Below, piece after piece: positions 54,362 through 63,215 of a stretch of DNA of 64,000 nt. The position numbers and the translations under genes are program-made. Location: contig NZ_AP019649.1 in assembly GCF_009938165.1 (NCBI RefSeq), forward strand, positions 2,852,001 to 2,916,000. Reading direction: 5' to 3'. Within the stretch, counting starts at the first letter, position 1, and every line of letters starts with the position of its first letter. Below the pieces are notes generated by a model. The model worked only from the letters and a program-made list of their open reading frames with translations, did no database searches and had not been told where the DNA came from. The DNA comes from Vibrio taketomensis (GTDB lineage: Bacteria > Pseudomonadota > Gammaproteobacteria > Enterobacterales > Vibrionaceae).

Positions 54362-54889
54362 CTATGCAGCCGGGGCATCCATAACCGAAGATGAACCTTC
54401 TTTTGCTAAAGCTGCTAGATCTTTATCAATGAAGAACAATGCTTTACCGTCCTCACCAACAAGTTCTAGCTTATCTAATATCCCTTTAAATAACTTCTCT
54501 TCCTCGTGCTGTTCAGCCACGTACCACTGTAAGAAGTTGAACGTTGAATAGTCTTGGCAAGTGAATGCTAGATGAGCCAATTTGTTGATTTTCTCTGTAA
54601 TCATTTGCTCATGTTCATAGGTTTCACGAAATACATGCCCAAGGCTATCAAACTGGTGTGGTGGCGCTTCAATCGCACCTAAAATTGGCAATGCACCTGT
54701 CTCACTTACATAGGTAAATAGACGCTGCATGTGCTCCATTTCTTCTACGGCGTGAGCGCGCAAAAATTCAGCTGCACCCTCAAATCCTTTATCTTCACAC
54801 CAAGCGCTCATTTGTAAGTATAGATTGGATGAAAAAAATTCTAGGTTAATTTGTTCATTCAATTGTTCAACCATTGCTTGAGACAGCAT
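54362..54889 (-). CDS. ftnA: Non-haem ferritin
   Basis: 175 residues, four-helix bundle. Ferroxidase ligands are visible as [13 protein letters not shown] (Glu17-type), [19 protein letters not shown] (EExxH) and later Glu residues in [14 protein letters not shown]. Stores iron as a ferric core in a 24-subunit shell. It is divergent from uspA. In E. coli RyhB and Fur raise or lower ftnA indirectly; RyhB is encoded in this window. Confidence 0.94.
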   Translation of the reverse strand: MLSQAMVEQLNEQINLEFFSSNLYLQMSAWCEDKGFEGAAEFLRAHAVEEMEHMQRLFTYVSETGALPILGAIEAPPHQFDSLGHVFRETYEHEQMITEKINKLAHLAFTCQDYSTFNFLQWYVAEQHEEEKLFKGILDKLELVGEDGKALFFIDKDLAALAKEGSSSVMDAPAA

Positions 54890-55020
54890 CGTTTTCTCCT
54901 GTGAATACTTCTATTTATCAAAACTATAACACGATCCATCGAGAGATATGAGATCAAAACAGCATAATTATTAACCGACCAGTGCTAACCTTAAATCAAA
55001 GTCCAATAGGAGATAGCATT

Positions 55021-55446
55021 ATGAGTTATCAACATATTTTAGTTGCGATTGACTTATCAGAAGACAGCAAACACTTGGTAGATAAAGCCGTCAAGTTAGC
55101 CGCACCACTCAACGCTGATGTATCGTTTATACATATCGATGTGAATTACGCAGAGCTGTACACGGGTTTAATCGATATCAACATGGCTGAAACTCAGCAC
55201 AAAGCCATCGAAGCCTCACAAGAGCAATTGCAAATGTTGGCTGACAATGCGGGCTATCCAATCAAACATACATTGGTCGGCAGCGGTGACCTAGGTAATG
55301 AGCTATGTGAAAACATTGGTGAATACAAAATAGACCTAGTGGTATGTGGCCATCATCAAGATTTTTGGAGCAAACTGCTTTCTTCAACGCGCCAACTCAT
55401 AAATTGTACTCCGGTCGATTTGTTGGTTGTACCTCTTATAGATTAA
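55021..55446 (+). CDS. uspA: Universal stress protein A
   Basis: 141 residues from ATG 55021, which follows AGGAG by 9 bp; a longer start upstream is not protein-like. The opening [24 protein letters not shown] and the C-terminal [22 protein letters not shown] are typical of UspA. No ATP-binding GxxG-9-GS motif is evident, consistent with the UspA rather than UspFG type. Divergent from ftnA, next to uspB. Confidence 0.93.
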   Translation: MSYQHILVAIDLSEDSKHLVDKAVKLAAPLNADVSFIHIDVNYAELYTGLIDINMAETQHKAIEASQEQLQMLADNAGYPIKHTLVGSGDLGNELCENIGEYKIDLVVCGHHQDFWSKLLSSTRQLINCTPVDLLVVPLID

Positions 55447-55505
55447 TCGCACCTCGATTTATTCTGGTTTAGACTGACGGCTGATTTCATTCATGAGTGT
55501 TAATT

Positions 55506-56384
55506 ATGGGTTATTTATCAGCCGTTACGCTTTTATGGGCTTTCTCATTTAGCCTGATTGGCGTTTATCTCGCTGGCCATGTTGATTCTTGGTTCTCGGT
55601 CCTAATGCGCGTCGCGCTTGCCAGCCTCGTTTTTCTGCCATTTATTAAATTTAAAGGCGTCAGTCGCTCACTTATTCTCAAACTGATGGTGGTTGGTGGC
55701 TTTCAACTTGGCTTGATGTATTGCTTCTACTACCAATCCTTCTTGCTACTCTCTGTGCCAGAAGTGTTACTTTTCACAGTCTTTACTCCTATTTATGTCA
55801 CCCTGATTTATGACTGGCTCAAAGGACGCTTTTCACCTTGGTACTTAGTCACTGCAGTTATCGCTGTTGCTGGCGCTGTCATCATTAAGTTCGCAGGGAT
55901 CAATCAAAACTTCTTACTCGGATTTTTAGTCGTACAAGGAGCAAACCTGTGCTTTGCCATTGGTCAGGTAGGCTACAAGCACATTATGGAAACCGAAAAA
56001 GTTGAGCTGCCGCAACACTCTATCTTTGGCTATTTCTATTTAGGCGCCTTAGTTGTAGCGAGTACCGCTTACCTGTTGATGGGCAACCCAGATAAACTCC
56101 CAACGACGAATGTTCAATGGGGAATCTTGTTCTATTTGGGCGTCATCGCCTCTGGTTTCGGTTATTTCGCTTGGAACAAAGGCGCAACCTTAGTCAATGC
56201 CGGCGCTTTGGCGGTAATGAATAATGCGCTCGTGCCAGCAGGATTGATCGTCAATATCCTGATCTGGAATCAAAATGCCGACTTACTTCGTTTAGGTTTA
56301 GGCGGAGCGGTTATTTTGCTTTCGCTATGGGTAAATGAAACTTGGGTGAAACGCCGAGTGGAGCGAGATTACGCCGCCCGCTAA
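55506..56384 (+). CDS. EamA/DMT-family transporter (carboxylate/amino acid type)
   Basis: 292 residues with ten hydrophobic segments, in two EamA repeats. The start ATG 55506 (MGYLSAVTLLWAFSFSLIGVYL) is taken in preference to GTG 55497. Substrate unknown; its best resemblance by eye is to the CarO-like putative transporters. It does not resemble the first EamA gene closely. Ends at a terminator shared with the next minus-strand gene. Confidence 0.85.
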   Translation: MGYLSAVTLLWAFSFSLIGVYLAGHVDSWFSVLMRVALASLVFLPFIKFKGVSRSLILKLMVVGGFQLGLMYCFYYQSFLLLSVPEVLLFTVFTPIYVTLIYDWLKGRFSPWYLVTAVIAVAGAVIIKFAGINQNFLLGFLVVQGANLCFAIGQVGYKHIMETEKVELPQHSIFGYFYLGALVVASTAYLLMGNPDKLPTTNVQWGILFYLGVIASGFGYFAWNKGATLVNAGALAVMNNALVPAGLIVNILIWNQNADLLRLGLGGAVILLSLWVNETWVKRRVERDYAAR

Positions 56385-56401
56385 TCCCATCGCCCCAGAT
56401 G

Positions 56402-56433
56402 GCAAAAGCCCGCTAAGATAGCGGGCTTTTTTA
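56402..56433. terminator. Bidirectional terminator after the second EamA gene
   Basis: AAAAGCCCGCTA-AGA-TAGCGGGCTTTTTT. Strong stem between convergent genes; it overlaps the last bases of the gene at 56431. Confidence 0.9.
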
Positions 56434-56877
56434 ATGAAGTGATTCGGCTGATTTTGGTGCTGTCATCGAGGCTTGTAATTGATATAAGCGCTGATTGACC
56501 GAGCTAAATTTCGCTTCAATTTTCTGTTGTTTGCGCAGTAACTTTTCTTGCTTACTGATTGCCTTACTCAGTTTTTTTGCATACTTCTTCTGCTTTTTCG
56601 CCTGCTTCTTAAGATGCTTAGCATCAACGTTATGTTCATGCGCTGATTCAAAGGAGACTCGTTGCAATGCTGGTTCTGGCTTAATCTCTGTCGCTAAACT
56701 CACATCATGCAACTTAGTATCTACCGCTAATGCCTCTGGCTTACACAAGGTATTCTTATCTGCAGAAGAACGAGCGCACGAGCGGCAAATATACTTTGGT
56801 GCACTGACTAAGTGCGTTATATCACTCAATTGAGCGGTAATATCGTGACGATTTAATTTGCACAAACGCTTACTCAT
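56431..56877 (-). CDS. Uncharacterised Lys-rich coiled-coil protein
   Basis: 148 residues, not recognised. Its N-terminal third has a CRSCARSS motif plus two further Cys (residues 6 and 45) that could make a zinc site. The C-terminal half is a strongly basic Lys/Gln coiled coil (LKKQAKKQKKYAKKLSKAIS then KQEKLLRKQQKIEAKFSS). AAGG lies just before the ATG. No membrane or signal segment. Neighbour of rsmJ on the same strand, 90 bp downstream of it. Confidence 0.7.
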   Translation of the reverse strand: MSKRLCKLNRHDITAQLSDITHLVSAPKYICRSCARSSADKNTLCKPEALAVDTKLHDVSLATEIKPEPALQRVSFESAHEHNVDAKHLKKQAKKQKKYAKKLSKAISKQEKLLRKQQKIEAKFSSVNQRLYQLQASMTAPKSAESLH

Positions 56878-56967
56878 ACAACAACCTTAGTAAGAATACG
56901 AATAGTTATTACTAAGATATACAACCAAGCCCGTGTTGAAGCAAGCAGAAATTGTTACTTGAGAGAA

Positions 56968-57747
56968 TTAAGTCATCGATGCTTTTACATACACATCAAA
57001 GCGGTTTTTCTTTGTTTCAATCGCCATACTCGGCTTATGATTATTCAACCACTCAGCATAATCTGGGCGCTTAACCACGACACGCTTGGTAGCCAAAGCT
57101 AGCGCAGGTTCTAACAAGCCATCTGCATCATTATCAGCCCCAACCAATGATTGGAAAACCCGCATCTCTTTTTTGACTAGAGCACTCTTTTTCTTGTTTT
57201 CTGGGTGTGGGTACATTGGGTCAAGATACACCACATCCGGGGCCACAAAGTTCACATCACTCGCTAGTTCATTGAGTGCATTGTGGCTAGAAGCATGAAT
57301 TAACGTCATTCGCTCACTCACCCATGAACCGATCTCTGCATCAGCTTTCGCTCGCATTAAACCGTCATCAAGTAATGCTGCCACGACAGGGTTACGTTCC
57401 ACCATTTGCACTTTACATCCCAGTGAAGCCAATACGAACGCATCGCGCCCAAGCCCTGCCGTACCATCCAACACCGTTGGCGTCGCACCTTTATTTAAAC
57501 CTGCAGCTTTGGCTATCGCCTGCCCTTTACCACCACCAAATTTGCGGCGGTGAGCTACGGCACCTGACACTAGGTCAACAAATATTGCACCCAGTTTAGG
57601 TTCGTCGAGTTTACGCAATTCCAAACGTTGTTCTGTCAATACCAGTGCGAACGGACTGGATGAGTCATGTTGTAATCCCCAACGTTGAGCAATTTGCTCT
57701 AGGCGTTCGGTTTGTATTGAGTCTTCACAAACAAGTTGTAGTTGCAA
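56968..57747 (-). CDS. rsmJ: 16S rRNA (guanine-1516 N2) methyltransferase RsmJ
   Basis: 259 residues with a TTG start at 57747 and GGAG upstream. YhiQ family: [22 protein letters not shown], the SAM-binding [19 protein letters not shown] and catalytic [23 protein letters not shown] are all present. It modifies one base of the small ribosomal subunit. Likely its own unit, followed by the Cys/Lys-rich gene. Confidence 0.95.
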   Translation of the reverse strand: MQLQLVCEDSIQTERLEQIAQRWGLQHDSSSPFALVLTEQRLELRKLDEPKLGAIFVDLVSGAVAHRRKFGGGKGQAIAKAAGLNKGATPTVLDGTAGLGRDAFVLASLGCKVQMVERNPVVAALLDDGLMRAKADAEIGSWVSERMTLIHASSHNALNELASDVNFVAPDVVYLDPMYPHPENKKKSALVKKEMRVFQSLVGADNDADGLLEPALALATKRVVVKRPDYAEWLNNHKPSMAIETKKNRFDVYVKASMT

Positions 57748-57798
57748 GGCGGTGCTCCATAAAGCGCAAAAAGAGAGGGCGAAGTTTAGCGAATTTTA

Positions 57799-60700
57799 TC
57801 ATTCGCTACTACGATTGGCGTTATCAGCCATCAATTGAGATACTAAATCCGCCAGTGGTTGTGGTTTTCCTATTACATAACCTTGAGCATAGTCGACACC
57901 TAACTCCACCAATAAATCGATGATCTGGTTATTTTCAACAAATTCAGCAACGGTCCGTTTACCCATCTTTTGTGCCAAATCGTTAATCGATTTCACCATC
58001 AAATAGTCCATGCCGTTGTTCGCCATATCACGAACAAACAGACCATCAATTTTTACTATATCAACCGGCAGCTTTTTCAAATAGCCAAACGAAGATAAGC
58101 CTGATCCAAAGTCATCCAACGCAATCACACAACCAAGTTGTTTGAGCTGACTGAATAACTCTATTGCCTGGTTCATGTTACTCATCGCGGCCGTTTCGGT
58201 AATTTCCAAGCAGATTTTTTCACACGGTACCGAGGTATGACTTAACGCTTCGAGCAAATATGAAACAAAACCTTGGTTACCCATAGATTGCCCAGAAATA
58301 TTGATCGCACAACATCCCAGTCTCTCTAAGGCATTTGGGTTCGACTCTAGCCACGTCAATGTTTGATGTATGACTCGCTTATCCAATAAATGCGCAATGC
58401 TGTATCGCTCGGAGGCTGGCATAAATAAACCTGGGGATAGGTACTCACCATAGCTGTCTCGGATTCGAACCAACACCTCAAAATGCATCCCTGAGGCGCC
58501 TTCATCTAAGCTAAGAATTTGTTGTGCAAATAGCTCGACGCAATCTTCTGCTAACGCCCTGTGCACTAAGTTAACACAGCCCATCTCCATCTCTCGACGA
58601 CGTAATAATTGGTCATCTTGGCAATAGATATTGTAGCGATTTCGCCCTTCTTCTTTTGCCGCATGGCAAGCAGTGTCTGCTTGAGCATGGACCATTTGCG
58701 GAGAGCTCACCGAATGGTCGATCAAACGTATGCCGATCGAGCAAGTCAGATTGAGTTTAATTTCATCCCAAATGAAAGGTTGTTGTGCCAACGCCATGAG
58801 AATAGATTCAGCGACTCGTTTAACATTCACCTCTGCACAATCTTTCACTAAAATAGCAAACTCATCGCCCCCCATTCGAGCCAAGATCGCCTTACTCGGG
58901 AGCACCTCTTGCAGCATGCTGGCACAGAACTGTATCGCCGCATCGCCCGCTTCATGGCCAGCCGTATCATTCAGTACTTTTAGCTGATCGACATCTAAAT
59001 ACAGCATCGCGTGAGTACGAGTGTGGCTCGCAACCTCTTTCAATGCTTTTGCCAGCTCAATTTCAAATTGGTTACGGTTATAGGTATCGGTTAATAAGTC
59101 GTACTGCGCCTGATAAGCGAGCTGTTCCGCTAATTGATGTGTTTCAGTAACATCTTCACCAGCAATAAGTAAGTGACCACTTTCGGCTAATGGCCTGATA
59201 TTTTCGCGAATCCAAAGCACGTGGCCATCTTGGTGACGATAAGCAACTTCTCGACGCCATACTCCTTTCAGGGCCTGTTTAGGTTGCAGCAATATCTGAC
59301 GCGCAATCAGAGCTTCATCATCGAAATAAAACTCTTTTAGCTGATGTCCTAATAACTGCTTTTCATGATACCCAAGTAGCTGCTCGGCAAAGCTGTTGAC
59401 CTGTTGAATGCGATTCTGTTCATCAAGCGTAATCATCATGACTGGTTGCTGATGGTAGTAATAACTTAGTGTTGCTTCGTTCTCAAACAAGCGCGCTTCC
59501 GTGAGCTTCCTTGTAGTGATATCACGCGCCTCAAGCAGCACGCGTGGTGAGGCATGTTTTTGCACAGAGAGAATTCTCAACGTCAGTTCAATACTCATCG
59601 CACCCTGTTCTGGATGGAATAACTCCGCTTCAAATTGACACACCGATTTACTGGTAAGGTTCTCAAAGTATTGTTGAATCAAAGGCGCTGTATCTCGGTG
59701 CCACTGACGATAAGCCCATAGTGGTTGCTCACTCAATGCACCATTACTGTATAGCAATGCACTCAACTTGCTGTTGGCCGACAACAAATAACCGTTCAGA
59801 TCGAAAAGACCAATCAACTGATAGCTTTGATCAAAAACCATCTCAATCAATGCTTGGTTATCACTCGCAAGACGTTCGCTTTTTCTCAATCGACTGAGGT
59901 AATAAATTAACACCACAATGACGGTGAGCAATATGCAGAACAACAATGCTGCTGCACGTAATTCGCGGTGATAACGCTCTGAAAAGCTTAACGGTTTGTT
60001 GATCAAAGCCGCCGACAACAAATCATTGCCATTTAACTTCCATGCGATCAAAGCTTTGTAGTCCAATTTAACTTCCCGCATACCAACTTCAATCGCAGGT
60101 AGTGGCTGTTCAGGATGCTCTAAGACTTCTATCAGTTTCATGGCCGCTTGCTGCCCTTGAGAGCGCGCGTTCGGCATCACACCGCCCACAGCACCAAAGC
60201 CCAACCCTAAATCATGCACCATGTATACAGGGCCACCCGATAGTAGGCTTAACTCTTGAATGTCACGCGGCGTAATAATGGTTCCGCTTTGTTCACGGAA
60301 AAAAGCAGCCAAAATCAAACTGGTTCTTTTATCAAACTGCTTTGCCAGCGCCAACACCTCATCAAATGAATCCAGTGCCAAAGGTTTAACCACGAAAGGC
60401 AATGATTTGTGCTGGGATATATAGCGATTGATCTGCTCAAGTATTTTTTCTCCAGTCACCGTTTTGTCGGTGACCAGATAAACAGTATGCGTATTGTTCT
60501 GCAGTCTCTGAATAAGTTCTAAATTTGCCGCGATATCAATTTCTTCAATAACACCAGTCGCATTGATTCCAGTATGCATATCGGCTTGGTAATGATTGAT
60601 ACCACCAAAGATAACGGGTGTCCCATTTAGCTCTGGCGCCAACTTTTTCATTAACGCTAATGCGGTATTATCGCTCACCACGATGGCATCGTAAGCTTTG

Positions 60701-60948
60701 TGATTGAACTGAGATTGATATAAGCGATATAGTTGATCGAGATAATCTTGGTTCTGTAAGCGTTTGGTATCTAGATAATCTATCTGAGGTTGAATATCGG
60801 TTGTAGTTAGGATTTCATTCAAGCCTTGCTGAAAACGATCGGTCCAAAAGAAGCCATGATGATAGGAATGAACCACAAGCACTTCTTTATTTTGCGCCGT
60901 CACATAAGAACTAAATAGACAGCAGAGAAGAATGAATCCAGCGCGCAC
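57799..60948 (-). CDS. Membrane sensor with ABC-type binding domain, PAS domains and GGDEF-EAL
   Basis: 1,049 residues. A signal peptide, then a periplasmic ABC-transporter-substrate-like sensor (about 20-310), a transmembrane helix (about 334-353), two PAS/PAC regions (about 365-610), a GGDEF domain (about 630-790) and an EAL domain (about 810-1,040). The cyclase site is intact (LARMGGDEFAILV, DVDQLKVLND). The EAL site is FEVLVR instead of EAL, but the remaining Glu/Asn/Asp residues (AINISGQS, LEITETAA, ALDDFGSG, VKIDG, AEFVE, QGYVIGKP) are conserved, so it may be active. It probably couples a periplasmic ligand to c-di-GMP. No inhibitory RxxD I-site seen. Confidence 0.88.
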   Translation of the reverse strand: MRAGFILLCCLFSSYVTAQNKEVLVVHSYHHGFFWTDRFQQGLNEILTTTDIQPQIDYLDTKRLQNQDYLDQLYRLYQSQFNHKAYDAIVVSDNTALALMKKLAPELNGTPVIFGGINHYQADMHTGINATGVIEEIDIAANLELIQRLQNNTHTVYLVTDKTVTGEKILEQINRYISQHKSLPFVVKPLALDSFDEVLALAKQFDKRTSLILAAFFREQSGTIITPRDIQELSLLSGGPVYMVHDLGLGFGAVGGVMPNARSQGQQAAMKLIEVLEHPEQPLPAIEVGMREVKLDYKALIAWKLNGNDLLSAALINKPLSFSERYHRELRAAALLFCILLTVIVVLIYYLSRLRKSERLASDNQALIEMVFDQSYQLIGLFDLNGYLLSANSKLSALLYSNGALSEQPLWAYRQWHRDTAPLIQQYFENLTSKSVCQFEAELFHPEQGAMSIELTLRILSVQKHASPRVLLEARDITTRKLTEARLFENEATLSYYYHQQPVMMITLDEQNRIQQVNSFAEQLLGYHEKQLLGHQLKEFYFDDEALIARQILLQPKQALKGVWRREVAYRHQDGHVLWIRENIRPLAESGHLLIAGEDVTETHQLAEQLAYQAQYDLLTDTYNRNQFEIELAKALKEVASHTRTHAMLYLDVDQLKVLNDTAGHEAGDAAIQFCASMLQEVLPSKAILARMGGDEFAILVKDCAEVNVKRVAESILMALAQQPFIWDEIKLNLTCSIGIRLIDHSVSSPQMVHAQADTACHAAKEEGRNRYNIYCQDDQLLRRREMEMGCVNLVHRALAEDCVELFAQQILSLDEGASGMHFEVLVRIRDSYGEYLSPGLFMPASERYSIAHLLDKRVIHQTLTWLESNPNALERLGCCAINISGQSMGNQGFVSYLLEALSHTSVPCEKICLEITETAAMSNMNQAIELFSQLKQLGCVIALDDFGSGLSSFGYLKKLPVDIVKIDGLFVRDMANNGMDYLMVKSINDLAQKMGKRTVAEFVENNQIIDLLVELGVDYAQGYVIGKPQPLADLVSQLMADNANRSSE

Positions 60949-61053
60949 TTAACAATGTTCGATATAGAAAGAAAAAGGTGGTAGATATTACCATTAATGG
61001 GGTTAGTTGAAATTCTTCACTAAGCATTGAATTCATCTATGACAGGGAAATTA

Positions 61054-61518
61054 ATGAATCTTCATCCAAATAAACTCGACGATTTAGACAAGGCGATATT
61101 AAAGACGTTAATGGCCGATGCTCGCACCCCCTACGCTGAGATGGCAAAACAGTTCAATGTCAGCCCAGCCACCATTCATGTGCGAATTGAAAAGATGAAA
61201 GCAGCGCAAGTGATTCAGGGGACTGAAGTTGTTGTCGACACCAAGAAGCTTGGTTATGACGTATGCTGTTTTATTGGCATCAACCTTAACGCTGCCCGCG
61301 ACTATCACTCTGCGCTAGAAAAGCTCAATGCTTTAGAGGAAGTCGTCGAGGCATACTACACCACTGGGGCTTACAATATTTTCGTCAAATTAATGTGTCG
61401 TTCGATAGAAGAGCTGCAATATGTGTTAATCGACAAACTGCAGGCGATCGATGAAGTGCAATCCACCGAGACTTTAATTTCGTTACAGAACCCTATCAAC
61501 CGTAACGTGAACCCATAA
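61054..61518 (+). CDS. asnC: Lrp/AsnC-family transcriptional regulator
   Basis: 154 residues from ATG 61054, chosen because AGGGA precedes it. N-terminal helix-turn-helix (LDDLDKAILKTLMADARTPYAEMAKQFNVSPATIHVRIEKMKAA) and a C-terminal RAM domain with GAYNIFVKLMCRSIEELQYVL. Closest by eye to AsnC, which controls asnA; asnA is not in this window, so the name is tentative. Divergent from the sensor gene. Confidence 0.85.
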   Translation: MNLHPNKLDDLDKAILKTLMADARTPYAEMAKQFNVSPATIHVRIEKMKAAQVIQGTEVVVDTKKLGYDVCCFIGINLNAARDYHSALEKLNALEEVVEAYYTTGAYNIFVKLMCRSIEELQYVLIDKLQAIDEVQSTETLISLQNPINRNVNP

Positions 61519-61543
61519 AAAAGCTCGCCATTGGCGAGCTTCA
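61516..61543. terminator. Bidirectional terminator after the AsnC-type gene
   Basis: AAAAAAGCTCGCCA-TTGGCGAGCTT stem; the A run gives a seven-T tail on the minus strand, ending the small gene at 61551. Confidence 0.85.
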
Positions 61544-61550
61544 AATCTGT

Positions 61551-61835
61551 TTATCGTGAAGCAAGGTATTGCTTCAACTCTTCAACCGAGATCCCTTGAT
61601 CAGAAATCTGTTTAGCAAGTAGATCAACTTGTTCGTCTTTACGAGAAGCGATCACTTGTTGAAAGTGGTAGATGATGTCACGTAAAACAGGAAGCGGTAC
61701 CTGTTTCGCTGCACTCTGAATGCGTTCACCACTTTGGTTACCTAGTTCATTAAGAACTTTACCAAACATTATTTTCTCTGGAGAACTGTCTAGTTGCTCC
61801 ATTAATTTAGCGATCTCGTACGTCGTTAAAGACAT
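61551..61835 (-). CDS. Small uncharacterised helical protein
   Basis: 94 residues, not recognised. Sequence is largely amphipathic helix with no Cys, no signal peptide and no membrane segment. Two patches stand out: KIMFGKVLNELGNQ near the N-terminus and LRDIIYHFQQVIASRK in the middle. ORF has a proper ATG and its own terminator, so it is likely expressed. It lies between an AsnC-type and a Bcr/CflA gene; the ordered helix pattern suggests a small DNA- or protein-binding protein, but that is only a guess. Confidence 0.65.
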   Translation of the reverse strand: MSLTTYEIAKLMEQLDSSPEKIMFGKVLNELGNQSGERIQSAAKQVPLPVLRDIIYHFQQVIASRKDEQVDLLAKQISDQGISVEELKQYLASR

Positions 61836-61918
61836 GTTCTACTGCTTTCCACCTGCTAAGTTGAGCCAAATAATATACAACTTTTTATTGGCGAGTAATA
61901 GTTTGCAGACCAAGCGAA

Positions 61919-63109
61919 TTATTGCGCGACAGCTTGATGCCAAGCACGTGCGGGTCTGGTAAACATGATTATAAACCAAGGAAGTACGATCAGCATCTGA
62001 ATTGCGATCATTACTTTCGCCTCAACACCTAGCAGTTGTACTAAACCAATCACCAAACCAGAACCACTCATTTGCAGTAGACCTAAAAGCGCAGCCGCTG
62101 TACCCGCTTTATCACCAAAAGGTGCCAGTGCTTTACCCGCGGCAGCACCTAGAATCCAAGCAAAACCAATCGATGACATAAATACCGGCAACATAAACGC
62201 CATCGGATGTGCCACATTGGCGAGCAGAAGCATCATGACACCAGCTACCATCAACACAGCGAGACCAATCACCAATGTTAAACGTGTACCCAACTTATCC
62301 ATACATTTTGGTGCTGTCATACTCGCCGCAATATTGATCGCTGCATTGATACCAAACCAAAACGTAAATTGGTTCATATCCAAACCAAGTTGCTCCATCA
62401 ATACTACTGGTGCCGAGGTTACGTACGCCAAAATAACGGCCATGGCCAACATACAGAGACTGGCATGAAAGATAAACGTCGGTGTTTTAAGAATGTCTAA
62501 GTAACGATTAAGCTTAAACACTGGCTCTTGGCTCATTTGTGGGTTGGTTTCTTTTAGACGTAGCGCCAGCAATACAAACACAATAGCGGCATATAGCGCC
62601 ATAAAGCTAAAGTTACTGCGCCAGCCAAATTGTTGCGTTAACCAACTACCAAGAATCGGCGCTAACGCCGGAATAAAACAGATTGCACCATTGAGGTAAC
62701 TAATCATTCGACCGCTTTTTTCAGGGCCAAATAAGTCGCGAACTGTTGCAAAGGCGGCTACCGATGTAGCACAAGCACCGAAGCCTTGTAGCACGCGAGC
62801 AACCAACATCCATTCGATATTTTGAGCACCCCACGCCAATAGAGCACTCACGCAATAGATGCCAATTCCTCCCAATGCAACAGTTCGACGTCCGAGTTTA
62901 TCTGCCAGAGGGCCAGCAAATAGCTGCCCCAAACCCATAGCAAATAAAAACCAAGTTATCGTGCCTTGAGATAGCGCGTGTTCCACGTGAAACGCTTCTG
63001 ACATTAGAGGTAAAGCAGGCAAGTAAATATCAATCGCTAAAGGGCTAAATAGCACCAGTAGGGTTAACATTATCATTTGAGATTTTTTCGGCGAAACAGC
63101 GCTAGACAT
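61919..63109 (-). CDS. Bcr/CflA-family MFS drug efflux transporter
   Basis: 396 residues, 12 transmembrane helices. Family signatures are present: LLVLFSPLAIDIYLPALPLMSEAF at the N-terminus, GPLADKLGRRTVALGG (motif A, loop 2-3) and LQGFGACATSVAAFATVRDLFG (motif C region). Proton antiporter for bicyclomycin-type drugs or related compounds in the inner membrane. It is divergent from a LysR-type regulator, which is its likely controller. Confidence 0.9.
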   Translation of the reverse strand: MSSAVSPKKSQMIMLTLLVLFSPLAIDIYLPALPLMSEAFHVEHALSQGTITWFLFAMGLGQLFAGPLADKLGRRTVALGGIGIYCVSALLAWGAQNIEWMLVARVLQGFGACATSVAAFATVRDLFGPEKSGRMISYLNGAICFIPALAPILGSWLTQQFGWRSNFSFMALYAAIVFVLLALRLKETNPQMSQEPVFKLNRYLDILKTPTFIFHASLCMLAMAVILAYVTSAPVVLMEQLGLDMNQFTFWFGINAAINIAASMTAPKCMDKLGTRLTLVIGLAVLMVAGVMMLLLANVAHPMAFMLPVFMSSIGFAWILGAAAGKALAPFGDKAGTAAALLGLLQMSGSGLVIGLVQLLGVEAKVMIAIQMLIVLPWFIIMFTRPARAWHQAVAQ

Positions 63110-63215
63110 GATAAAAATTAATCAGTTATTAATGAAATTGGCGCTAGTCTAAGTTAGTCTAGATATTACTTCCAATGACAATCTATCATCAAAGTTATTC
63201 TATTTAGGAATACCA

